Positions 54,633-64,000 of a DNA stretch of 64,000 bases are shown here, in pieces (the first letter of the stretch is position 1; the number at the start of each line of letters is the position of its first letter). The stretch spans positions 186,001-250,000 of the forward strand of contig JASANG010001247.1 of NCBI GenBank assembly GCA_030248215.1, given 5' to 3'. The stretch comes from Enoplolaimus lenunculus (lineage: Eukaryota; Nematoda; Enoplea; Enoplida; Thoracostomopsidae). Position numbers and translations under genes: made by a program. The notes below the pieces were generated by a model. It did not search any database and had not been told where the DNA came from. It saw only the letters and a program-made list of their open reading frames with translations.

Positions 54633-57355
54633 GCAATTTTGCGTATTTTTTATATTTATAAAATCACTAGCGCTAACTTTATCCTTTATCACCAATTATA
54701 TATTATGCGTGATTTGTTATTTTTTGCCCACAACAACACGGTATATATATACACTGTCATTGTTCACTAGGATAGTACTATTAATATTGGTATGCATTCG
54801 CTAGCGCTAATAAAATTTTGAGATATTTAATGATTGAGGTGAGCTAAAATGATGAAATATATGCGCTTTTTTCTTTTAAAAATCTTTTCATTACGTTTAA
54901 AGCTACTATATAAAGCGTCCTAGAAGCCTGAAATTTTACAACAATGTAATTTTATTGTCGAGCTCTTGTCATTCGATTTTAGATTATCGATATTTCTTAG
55001 CAAACTAGCGTGCAAGCTGCTAACATAGAGTATGATTTACCTAAATAAAATTTAGTGTGGTTGCTAATACTTAGCTGCTCTATAACCAGACAATTATAAT
55101 TATAAATATATTATTACTTATTATTTTTTATTATTTTTGTATTATTGTTATTAATATTACAATTCATAGAAACATTATATTTCTAATACATTTATTTATG
55201 TAATAAAACTGCAAACACCCGTGTACTTATAATTTTCAAGAGCGACCGAAACAAAGAAAGCAAAACATTTTTGTCACTCAAAATTTGAGAAAAAGTTTAA
55301 TAGCGTTCGCATGCTTGACTTATAAAACAGCGAAATGAATGTGGTATTAATTGTTTTTGTAATCTTGAGAGTTTTATACCCTATTATATTAATATTAAAA
55401 CTCATTTTATAAAAAAGCGTACAATTTGCCTTATTAAAATATAAAAAAACGTCCTTCCAGGTGCAAGTAAGGGCTGAGCTCGAGTTGCTATACGTGTCAA
55501 TCATGCATTGAACTACAACAACCGTACATTTTGATACGTGACGTGTCCGACAAACAAACACTAAATATCAAAGGTCATTAAAAGTATAGAATAATCGTAT
55601 TTGTTTTACGCCCCCGATATCCTCAAATGCGGGGAGCGAAGAGCTCATGTCAACCACGGGCTCACTCAGGAAATTTCAAAATACAAAAATTTTTTAGCAG
55701 CAATCTTTTAATTTGTCTTTAAATAATAAAATTAAGTCTTTTTTGCTCACTTACCCGTAATTTATGTTTCACACGCATGATGTGTATGCCTAATTTCAAA
55801 ATTATAAAAATGTGTTCGGCTAAAATATAGACTAAGATACGGTGCGAATACAGTATCAGCTCTGCATAGCAAAAATTTGGTCAACAATTTTGTTCGATGC
55901 GTGGAAGCAACCAGAAATCTGGTTTGTGGTTGGCCAAATCCGTTGTAAATATGAAAATTTAGTCTAGCATAAAACTTCGAATTTCCTACGTCAACACATA
56001 ATTGTTATCTTAAATCAATTTTTTTAAAAAGCCGCTGAACGTTCCATGGCACTGTTAATCGCTAAAATTTGCATAAACATAGAACGCAATCAACTATAGA
56101 TAAGCAATGTTGCTGCACCAAAGCTAACCAGGCCGGAAATTAATGTTTACTTTTATACGAAAGCAATTTTTAGACCTGCATTTTGCTACATTTTCAATAG
56201 TAAAGTAAAAATAGTTAATCTCAGACGTCAACTACTGGAGCAGCATTTGACAGAATTGCATGTATTCTTCCCGTAAGCGTAGGACGTGCTGATTTGCATT
56301 TGACCTGCTTTACTTCTACGCCAATTTTGAGTCTTGAGCTGCAGGAGGACTTCAGTTTGAGAACCTATTGCTAATTGATGAGATGAGAATATTAACCAGT
56401 GAGTCACACAATGCTTGTCATAATCCAGAGTATGAGGTCACCAAAAGCAAACAAATTTAGAAGCCATACAAAAAACGATGCCGGACGGACGATTAATAAC
56501 TGTGGGTGACATTAAAATTGTCAAAAAAGTGTTATATACATTTCTAACGGTCACAAGATATAGTAAGCTTAAATATTATACCTGGATTTAGCACCTAAAA
56601 TACATATGCTTAATCAGTAATCCTGTAACAAAAAGTCACGCATCGGTAGCTTAAACCGTGTGGTTTTTACAGCCGAAAAACTTTGCTATTGTTGCGATTG
56701 TTTTTGAGTGCAATACATCAGTCATACAACAACTAGAATTTTGCATATGGTAACTCTGTTATGCCTTCATGAGTCGATAGCGAGCAGATTTTTAGACAAC
56801 AGAACTAAACAATAACAAAATGTATTACAGCTATATTGCCAGCTCAGGCGTGGCATATAGTTGTAGTTGATGGAAAATTATTTTATACTGAACATTTCAA
56901 GGCCTAAAATATCAATAAAACATTATAAAGAGCATATCAGGCGATTTAACATGTTTTGTAAGAGAACTTTCCAATATATTTCAAAATCCCTCGCGGGCAG
57001 ATATTGCTCCAACTCGGTACCTTTCGAGCTACGCAGACGTTTGGATCGTTCCTGTCATGCTGCGTTCTTGTAACCTTTCTTCAAGTTTTGCTCATAAAAC
57101 GCGAGCATAAAAGGAACACAAAAAATCTGTGACGTTCACAAACACAGTAAACGTTTTAGCGACCAATTTGGCAGTGGCGGATCCAGAAATTCCTGGTTGG
57201 CGGCGGATGTACATCTTGGTTGTTGCTAGAACGAAGAGGTCTTATGTTGGTTTCCTGTATTTTCAAAACATAACCATGAGTGCCGTTATAGCTTACGTAG
57301 CTTTTAACCCTGAAATGATTTACACTCGGCGGCCGGTGGATAGGGGATGGGTCCC
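54633..57355. other. gene-poor stretch
   Basis: AT-rich DNA with no convincing gene. A family-E piece (GATGCCGGACGGACGATT, GGGTGACATTAAAATTGTC) lies at about 56466-56545. Confidence 0.4.
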
Positions 57356-57360
57356 CCAAT

Positions 57361-57655
57361 CCCCCCTGGATCCGGCGTTGCCAATTTCACTTTTAACGAA
57401 GTTTAATTAAAAAATTGTATTTAGTTTTATAATTTCACAAAAAACAATTGTAAAATAATTGACTAGCAATCATCACTTTAAAATCGGTTAATGCCAAGTC
57501 TGCGTCCTCCCATCCCCCCTGGATCCGCCCTTGCCAATTTCATTTTAAAGAAGTTTATTTACAACATTCTGTTTAGTTTTATAATTTTACAAAAAACAAT
57601 TGCAAAATAATTTACTAGCAATCATCACCTTAAATCGGTCAATACCAAGTCAAAG
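57361..57655. repeat. 153-bp tandem duplication, two units
   Basis: Units 57361-57513 and 57514-57655 share CCCCCCTGGATCCG, TTGCCAATTTCA, AGTTTTATAATTT and CTAGCAATCATCAC at a constant 153-bp offset, with several differences between them. Confidence 0.85.
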
Positions 57656-59552
57656 CAAAAATACTCTATACAAACAGCATACCGGCGGCAACAATTTATT
57701 TTCATTTTCTAACACCATGTTTTAGCTGTAAAAAGCTAATTTTAACAGTGTCAGAAATCACAGCATCAAACAGAAACCAAAATCTAAACGCTATATAACG
57801 TTAAACTAAAATTTCAACTAAAATTTTTTAGCTATGTTGTTTTGTTCTATACCAAACCATTGACGCATTTCGCCCACACTTAATACGCGAACGTGCGAAA
57901 ATTTCCGTTTCAAAAACACAACGTATTGAGATACAAGAAAAGCGCATTTTGACAGTTTTCACCCTTAAACTTTGAATCATCTGTTGAAAAGTTTTGTATG
58001 CGATTGTAAACAAAAACAACAGCCGAAGAAAAATAAACAAAACGAGCTTTTTATTTATTTTATTTATAACTGAAATATTTAACCAATTTATAGCAGTTGA
58101 AATGCATTTGAAAATGAAACAATTGCAAAGATGTACTTTCAGTTGTTGCCACCACAACGAATCAACGGCCAATCATAGTCCGGTAACTCGTTGACTGACA
58201 ACTTGTAGCCCGTTTCGGTCTACGCTGACAACTTGTTGTCTTGGCATCTCGGTAACCCGACCTACTGAAGCCTAAACCAAGGGACAAATAAACGAAAGCC
58301 ATTGCGACAAATAGTTATGTCGATGAATTGTAGATACTAGTTGTCGGGCGACGAATCGATGTTATACCAGTTAGATAGCTCTGTTGAGTTCTAAATATTA
58401 TTAATCTAGCATGGACCTCTTGTAACTTAATACTCCGCATCAGGGGCGTATCCAGAGTGGGAACTTAGGGATATGCACGTCAATGATTTGGAGAAATTTC
58501 TTCAAATGTTTTCTAGGCGTATACTTGGAAGAGTCTGCTGTTTGAATTAGGGTTAAACATACGTTTAGCTTCTTGCTCGTCCGCTCGTTGCTCTCTTTTT
58601 TCGTTATATCTCGTAGTATAATGGTACGAACACGAACATTTATTGAAAGCAGGAAAGCCGTAAAAGGAACTGGAGACTCGGTTAGGTTTTTGGCCTTGAA
58701 TGGCTCACGGCAAACCGGGTACAATGAATGATACCGCACGATGCTGACTCTCATACTCACGGTGACGGCCACACAAGTATAGCGCAGCAAACCAAAATCC
58801 TGTCCACTCCCAGGCCCCACATCCAGACTTAGGCTTTTTTAGATCTACCTAAGCGTGGCTGTTATAACCTGCCAAATGAGGACAAGTTTGTGGTCGGCTT
58901 AATTTCACAATTCAAAACTCAATTAGAAATCCAGGATATCTTGGTGAGAATAGGATAAATCTGCAATTAAGTTCATTTTCTGCAGTGTTTTTAGAATTTA
59001 TATTAAATAAGTTCAAAATATAAAGTACTTCTTTGCGAAAAAAATACTTTGGATCCGACTTAATAATTCAGTTTAAATTTACTCGTCTTGAGAAAAGTCA
59101 GTTCAATTTGAAACATCGAATTGCTGTTGAACTTCAATTTTTTATTTGCTTAAGATGCCCACGTGAAACCTTCATATGTTTTCCAAACACCATCCAATGC
59201 ATACAACTTTTTGTAAACACCACAGAGTGCAGTAACTGTCAAGATAGGAACTAGGACTTCAGACCTTTTTGCTTGGCCTTTGGAAATAAGGCCGAATCTA
59301 GAATGAAGTGTATTGATCGGCGGATCATCCCACGGGTTTTACTAAATATTAATATAATTTAAATAGTGGCTATCCTTAAATTGCGTGTGGCAACTGGCTC
59401 GCTTCGCTCACAAGTTTTTCGTTCTTCATTGTTTCACCTCACAGACTTGTACTACATGCTTTGAAAAACTCGCTGAGAAACATTGATGTCAGAACTAGGT
59501 GTTATACCTGTCCCAAACGACCGAGCCTCGGGTGGAAGTTTGTCACTCTTAT
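57656..59552. other. no gene seen
   Basis: A 114-codon minus-strand frame at 57828-58172 lacks an ATG start at its 5' end and is low-complexity. A repeat piece beginning CAGGGGCGTATCCAGAG lies at 58440. Confidence 0.4.
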
Positions 59553-59752
59553 GGCCATTGTAAAGAAGATAGGCGGAACAGCATTATAAGCATATTCCTA
59601 AGCCTAAGCCTAAGCCTAAGCCTAAGCGTAGGAATGAGCATATTTGTAAGCCTAAGCCTATTCCTAAGCCAAGCAAAAAGTAGTCTAAAGCTTAAAGCTT
59701 ACTCTATTCTAGTCCCACGAAAAACATTCCGCCCCTGACCTTTGCATGGGCC
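59553..59752 (-). mobile_element. MITE-B copy, complete-looking
   Basis: 200 bp, GGCCATTGTAAAGAAGATAG to GACCTTTGCATGGGCC. It holds four consecutive CCTAAG units and the family's TAGTCTAAAGCTTAAAGCTTA block, inverted relative to the copy at 20064. Confidence 0.82.
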
Positions 59753-60239
59753 ACTCATATAGCATGCGTGTCGCATACACGCAAAAGAGTATTTCGGAAT
59801 TTGTTCAGAAAAGTATTTTCTGCATCAAATATGAAAAGTTTTTCGGATATTTCAGACAATTATTCTAAAAATAACTGGAAAACGTTTATTTTCATACTTT
59901 ATTTCCGAACTTCCTAAATATGAGAAATATTATTTTGAGTGTAGCAGCTTTAAAACAAAATATCGATGACTGTTTTGTGCTTCTTTCGGATATGAAATTT
60001 TAGGTCGGTTTCAACGTTTCGGTCTGATAGTCAAGGCTGCGGGTCCTACAAGTGATACAAAATTAAATTCAGTCATGTAATGAATGCGACCAGAGCTTCT
60101 AAAATCAACAGCATATCTCACTATACACAAATTATGTTTGACATTTGTTCTATATATTTGTTACTCAATTGTCAAGTCAATTCCATATGTTGCGATAATA
60201 ATGTTGGTACTATTAACAGTCTGCAGGACCCATGTTTGA

Positions 60240-60335
60240 AGTTTTGCTAAAAGTGAATACCCCCGCCTGGAATAGAACCTCGGCCTTCTGGCGCTCAAGC
60301 CAAGCATGCTAACACTACACTACGCGATCATTGCA
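60240..60335 (-). repeat. tRNA-like sequence (possible tRNA-derived SINE or relic)
   Basis: Minus strand has TAGTGTAGTGTTAGCATGC (A-box-like), TTGGCTTGAGCGCCAGAAGG (anticodon-arm-like) and GAGGTTCTATTCC (B-box-like) at tRNA-like spacing. Acceptor and T stems do not pair well, so a functional tRNA is unlikely. Confidence 0.4.
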
Positions 60336-60517
60336 ACAACTTCTTATACCGGTATATGTGCACAGGCATTGGCAACATTTGCTTTACATACTCTTATGTG
60401 CATATATACCGACAAATAAATTTCTATTGCTTAAGCAAACATGTGACATTTTTGTACCGGCATCAAAGTTTACTCGTCTGAAAACGTATCAGTATATCAC
60501 AAAACTGTTATCAAATT

Positions 60518-60696
60518 GGCCCGTGTAAAGATCTGGGCGGACCGTTGTTTCGCGGATCTGCCCTAGAGTAAGTTTAAGCTTTAGACTAATTTTTTTGCTC
60601 TGGCTTTGGTTTAGGCTGATGCTTAATACGCTTAGGTATAGACATATGCGTACGCTTAGCGTTAGGCTCAGGAAGTTGTTTATAATATACATTGAT
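60518..60696 (+). mobile_element. MITE-B copy, right end lost
   Basis: GGCCCGTGTAAAGATCTGGG at the left, AAGTTTAAGCTTTAGACTAA and TTAGGCTGATGCTTAATAC inside. The right end cannot be seen. Confidence 0.65.
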
Positions 60697-60718
60697 CATT
60701 AAATCTATAAAACAATAG

Positions 60719-61249
60719 CTACAAGTGAACCTCTAAATATATTACTGTTACTGCTAGTCTGCGCCGCGTCAGCGTTGCACAAAACAACCATTTGCGAAGA
60801 AAACCCTAAAACCCTAGCAGGCTTTAATCTTGAAAGCTCAAAACACCAACTGCACTTGAAGCTATTCCTCCCACACCGAAAAAACATTTATAGCCGCGTA
60901 ATTTTAAACAATTTTAACTCTTATAGTCGCAAGACTAAATTTTACAAATCTGCAAAAGGATTTTAAAATATAAATTTAATTTTTGTAACAGACTGAAGAA
61001 TATAAAAAAATATCAAGTATCCGCAGATTATTTTAAGACGCGTTAAGCTTTTTGTCAAATTGTGTCAAGTGTGTCTCGTATGCAACAAGACGTTCCTGGG
61101 TGTATACAAAACAAAGGATAAAAAAGAATTTATATCACCTCATTAACTTTCTAAAGAAACGACAAAAATTAGTTAGTGGATTTGTGATAAACGGTAATAG
61201 CTTCAAAGTTAAAAATTACATTGCACGACAGTATACCCTAGCGAAATGA
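60719..61249 (+). CDS. possible small secreted basic protein
   Basis: After an acceptor-like AACAATAG a frame opens with a classic leader core (LLLLLVCAASALH) and TICEENPKTLAGFN, then a Lys/His/Asn-rich stretch to a stop at 60966. There is no ATG in frame after the preceding stop, so an upstream exon must supply it. An alternative donor (AGCCGC|GTAATT at 60897) joins in phase to an acceptor GTGTCAAG at 61069, giving a longer basic C-terminus ending at 61249. The leader is the main evidence. AT-rich DNA can produce such stretches by chance. Confidence 0.35.
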
Positions 61250-61526
61250 AATCTCGGCGATGCCCTTGACGACGTTGAAGAGCGCATGTTAGAAACAATA
61301 ATACGGGGGCAGTTTAAAAATGTTTAAGTAGTTCCGATTTTTATAATGTTGCCATTCAATATGACAAGTGCTATATTTACCTGGAAGATACTCGATATAT
61401 ATTAATAAACATTACAGAACTAAAATTGTTTAAAATGTTTCACTAAACAAACTGTAATTCGTATGTCGTACGACGGATTGACGAAGACAATCTTAAAATT
61501 GTCAAAGCTTTCTAGTTTTCTGAAGT

Positions 61527-61727
61527 GTGGCTAAATTTGTGCACTTTTTGATACTTTTATGCTTTGAATCTGACAAGTCAGCTGTAACTGTTTCGAACAA
61601 AAAACTTAACACGAAACGCTATGCTGCGACAAAATATTTCGCCAATTTTGAGGTATTACGCCAACATTTGCTAAATTACAACGGTACGCCATTAAAAAGA
61701 TTATTTAGAAACGGCGCATTCCGTTGA
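61527..61727 (+). CDS. possible terminal exon, Lys/Asn-rich
   Basis: An open frame ending GTPLKRLFRNGAFR before TGA, with an acceptor-like TCTGACAAG at about 61580. It could be a further exon of the candidate at 60719-61249. No family is recognised. Confidence 0.25.
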   Translation: MAKFVHFLILLCFESDKSAVTVSNKKLNTKRYAATKYFANFEVLRQHLLNYNGTPLKRLFRNGAFR

Positions 61728-61864
61728 GTTCAGCCAGTTCGCGTATCCACTCAAAATACCCAATTTTTGCAAAGAATTTTCACCATTTAAAGCAAAACAT
61801 TTTTGCGACTCAGCTACCGCATATTTTTGAAACCCAAGAAAGCATAAGGATTGATGTTTGTTAG

Positions 61865-62370
61865 CAGGGTGCAACCGGAGTTACAGTTTACCAGGATGTA
61901 AACGGGCAGTAAACGTAACAAAAACGGAAACGGAAAAGAATAGCGATCGAAATAACGGGAACGGGGACATAAAACGGATGTTGAAGTATAAAAATTACTA
62001 AAATGTTTTATTTTTTGCCAACACAGCAGAGGCCTGCATATATTCAAATGTTTTAAAAAATTCAAAAGAAAAAATAGCGGATGCATCGAAAATTTTAAGA
62101 TATTTGATGAATTTCATAATTTTTATTTCATTTCAAAAAATTCAAGCATATCTACAACGAGTAACTGCGAGATATATATACGTAATTTATAACTAATTTG
62201 GAGCACAGAAATAACAGAATTTCCGTTATTTCTATAGCGGAAACGGAAACGGAAACTGACACCGATTTTTACCGGAAACGGATATTCGGTTACACCCTGC
62301 AGTGTACCGGAACCGGACCGAAACGGGAACGTGAACAAATTATCGGAAAAGACACCGAAACCGGAAAATA
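61865..62370 (-). mobile_element. older hAT-like repeat split by MITE-C copy 3
   Basis: CAGGGTGCAACCGGAGTTACAGTTTAC on the left continues after the insertion as CAGTGTACCGGAACCGG and ACCGAAACGGGAACGTG. The outer right end is unclear. Confidence 0.5.
61892..62299 (-). mobile_element. MITE-C copy 3 (hAT-type), nested
   Basis: 408 bp, CAGGATGTAAACGGG to CGGTTACACCCTG, with a near-perfect 8-bp duplication (CAGTTTAC at 61884-61891, CAGTGTAC at 62300-62307). Both ends have GGAAACGGAAACGG repeats. Confidence 0.85.
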
Positions 62371-63479
62371 AAAATACACGCCGCCGAAAAATTTATATTA
62401 TCTTTTATGCAATATTATTGGTGAAATTACCGTAGTTAGAGGTAAATATTCAGTTTATCTGCTGTATTTCAGATTTTCACAATCCACGGTAGCGAAATCT
62501 ACCTTCGATGGTTTATTTTCGGCGATTATCGAGGTTAATTTACTAATTAAAATATCTTAATTCCCTCCGACATATTTTAATACCATCCCGTACCCAAATA
62601 TTTAAATTCCTGCGAGACGACAACGCAAGAACGATTATATTAATATTGACTTTTAGAAAAATCGCGAGAGTTCTTGCGTTTTTGCCTGTAAGCCATTGTA
62701 TCAATCATGAATAGCGTATAGCTGGGCCATCTCGAATATTCAGCTTTACACACGTAGCATAGAAACGGCTAATTTACAGAGCAGAACCGTAGCAGTAGTT
62801 GATACATATTGCTATTCATAAGCAAAAAATAGTCTAAAACTTTAAATTACTCTTTTGCAGTCTCGCAGAAAAACGTTCCGCCCTGATTTTTGCAAGGGTT
62901 ATAAAAACAATAAAAATTGTCACTACTTATTAATATCGGGATACAGCTTTTCGACAGAATTATATTTACTGTCCGCTTAACAAAGATAAACGAAGGAGTA
63001 TTGTTCCTATGACAACTATACGAAGGCACATTGACCAGCAAAACAATTATGGTGATTTGTGTTTTCAAATGATATGAATAATAATTATTGCCACATAAGG
63101 GTATGTATTTACTCTGAGCAATTCAACACAAACTGAACACGCGAAACAATAAAGCGCAGTCGAAAACCTCAGAAAGACGTGAGAACCCTTGCCCGGAGCA
63201 TCTAATTTTTGTAGCTGAGCAGTGTTGGTAAACGTGCAAGATTTCAGCCGAAATAAAAAGTATTGATATGTACAAAATGTTATATTAGTTCAGGAAGTAC
63301 TGTAAAAAATATAGTTAAATAAAACACCGCAAATCTATAAGCAATGCTTACCCTACAAATCAGTTTCTCACATGATTTTTCCATAAACCCGTTCTCACAT
63401 GATTATTTTCTATATTCCGTGTAAATTATAGTTTCAAGTCAGGATTTAAATCGCTGCCTCATTGGTGCCAGGCGTTTAC
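62371..63479. other. no gene seen; MITE-B fragment
   Basis: A worn MITE-B end at about 62815-62890 (AAAAAATAGTCTAAAACTTTA, AAAAACGTTCCGCCCTGA). Otherwise AT-rich DNA. Confidence 0.45.
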
Positions 63480-63545
63480 GGCGATCACTCAGGTACAGAA
63501 GCTTAACGCTCGAGCCAGAAGAGGGTGCCCTCACGTCTCGTGGAG
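63478..63545 (+). repeat. tRNA-like fragment related to 60240-60335
   Basis: GCGATCACTCAGGTACAGAAG and GCTCGAGCCAGAAGAGGG resemble, in order, the D-arm and anticodon-arm parts of the tRNA-like sequence at 60240-60335. Confidence 0.3.
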
Positions 63546-64000
63546 ACATTTGTACTGGCCACACATGTGGTACTTGTTATGCAATGCGCATTCAGTGCAA
63601 AATTCATGTATACAGTTTGTTCTAAGTTGCTCACAATATGCACTACGTGTAAACGGATAGTACGGTCATATTTAAAGCAGTGTTCATCTATGATGAGAAT
63701 TACTTTCGCTATACTAAATACCATGCCAAAATGCGAAAATGCTGAAGCCATTAAAGCGAACATACTGGTGTTTTGATTACATCATACAACTATAAATTGA
63801 GCAACTTATCATATCCACTGGTTGATCCAAAGAGGGTCCAGCAACGCCAACGGTTCCATAACACAGGTCAAAACCAAAATTTATTGTTTAGATTTCGTGC
63901 TAAAACTGTGTTTGTTCTTGTGTGTGCCCTCGCAAGTCTTTTGCATCATTATATATCGCACAGGCTCTTTCGTCAAAAATTGTTAAATCCACCACGGTTT
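63546..64000. other. no gene seen
   Basis: Two overlapping short frames on opposite strands show no domain or splice context. Confidence 0.4.

Noticed and set aside
20140-59660. TTAGGC runs as true interstitial telomere or chromosome end
   Set aside because: The runs are only three or four units long and always sit at the same place inside a repeat element with its own inverted ends.

Overview
This window is AT-rich, intron-rich metazoan DNA, most likely from a nematode. The evidence is compact introns with TTTYAG-type acceptors, a TINAG-like pseudo-peptidase, a CUB plus C-type-lectin gene, and many dispersed blocks of TTAGGC, the canonical nematode telomere motif, carried inside a short repeat family. 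There are no bacterial-style operons, rRNAs or CRISPR arrays. Coding sequence is a small fraction, and most of the rest is intron or intergenic DNA filled with short non-autonomous DNA transposons (MITEs), foldback elements and minisatellites.

Left part (1-17 kb): a three-exon minus-strand gene (857-4688) is inferred for a single-pass membrane protein with a polyglutamine tail. A 9 kb gene-poor stretch follows, then three small candidate genes (13968-14156 plus, 14204-14608 minus, 15748-16161 minus). Centre-left (17330-28010, plus): a nine-exon gene whose splice phases all agree encodes a receptor-like protein made of CUB, C-type lectin, one transmembrane helix, a long cytoplasmic tail and a Cys-containing end. 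Centre-right (30085-40309, minus, tail-to-tail with the receptor gene): a gene of at least eleven exons encodes a secreted somatomedin-B plus papain-fold protein of the TINAG/TINAGL type. Its catalytic Cys is Ser and it has a very basic C-terminal tail. Right part: 12 kb without a convincing gene, then a single-exon minus-strand gene (52059-53390) for another single-pass membrane protein with a Ser/Asn/Gln-rich repetitive tail. The last 10 kb is mostly repeats, with a possible small secreted protein near 60.7-61.2 kb.

Repeat families that recur: MITE-A (five copies, CTGTAGTGACCCGAATAAG ends, TA targets); MITE-B (about 200 bp, carries TTAGGC runs); MITE-C (about 400 bp, CAGGGTGTAA ends, 8-bp target duplications, hAT type); family E (CCGGAC/GTCGGAC-rich); family G (about 217 bp); and two foldback elements.

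The most striking observation is in the TINAG-like gene. Two of its 5' splice sites have been amplified into intronic minisatellites that start at the exon end (about 20-bp units at 34100-34620; about 52-bp units at 39712-40034), giving rows of donor-like sequences. A third donor of the same gene has a MITE inserted at a TA lying inside the donor itself (36329-36333). I could not run searches, so family assignments rest on motifs read directly and gene models rest on hand-checked reading frames and splice phases.
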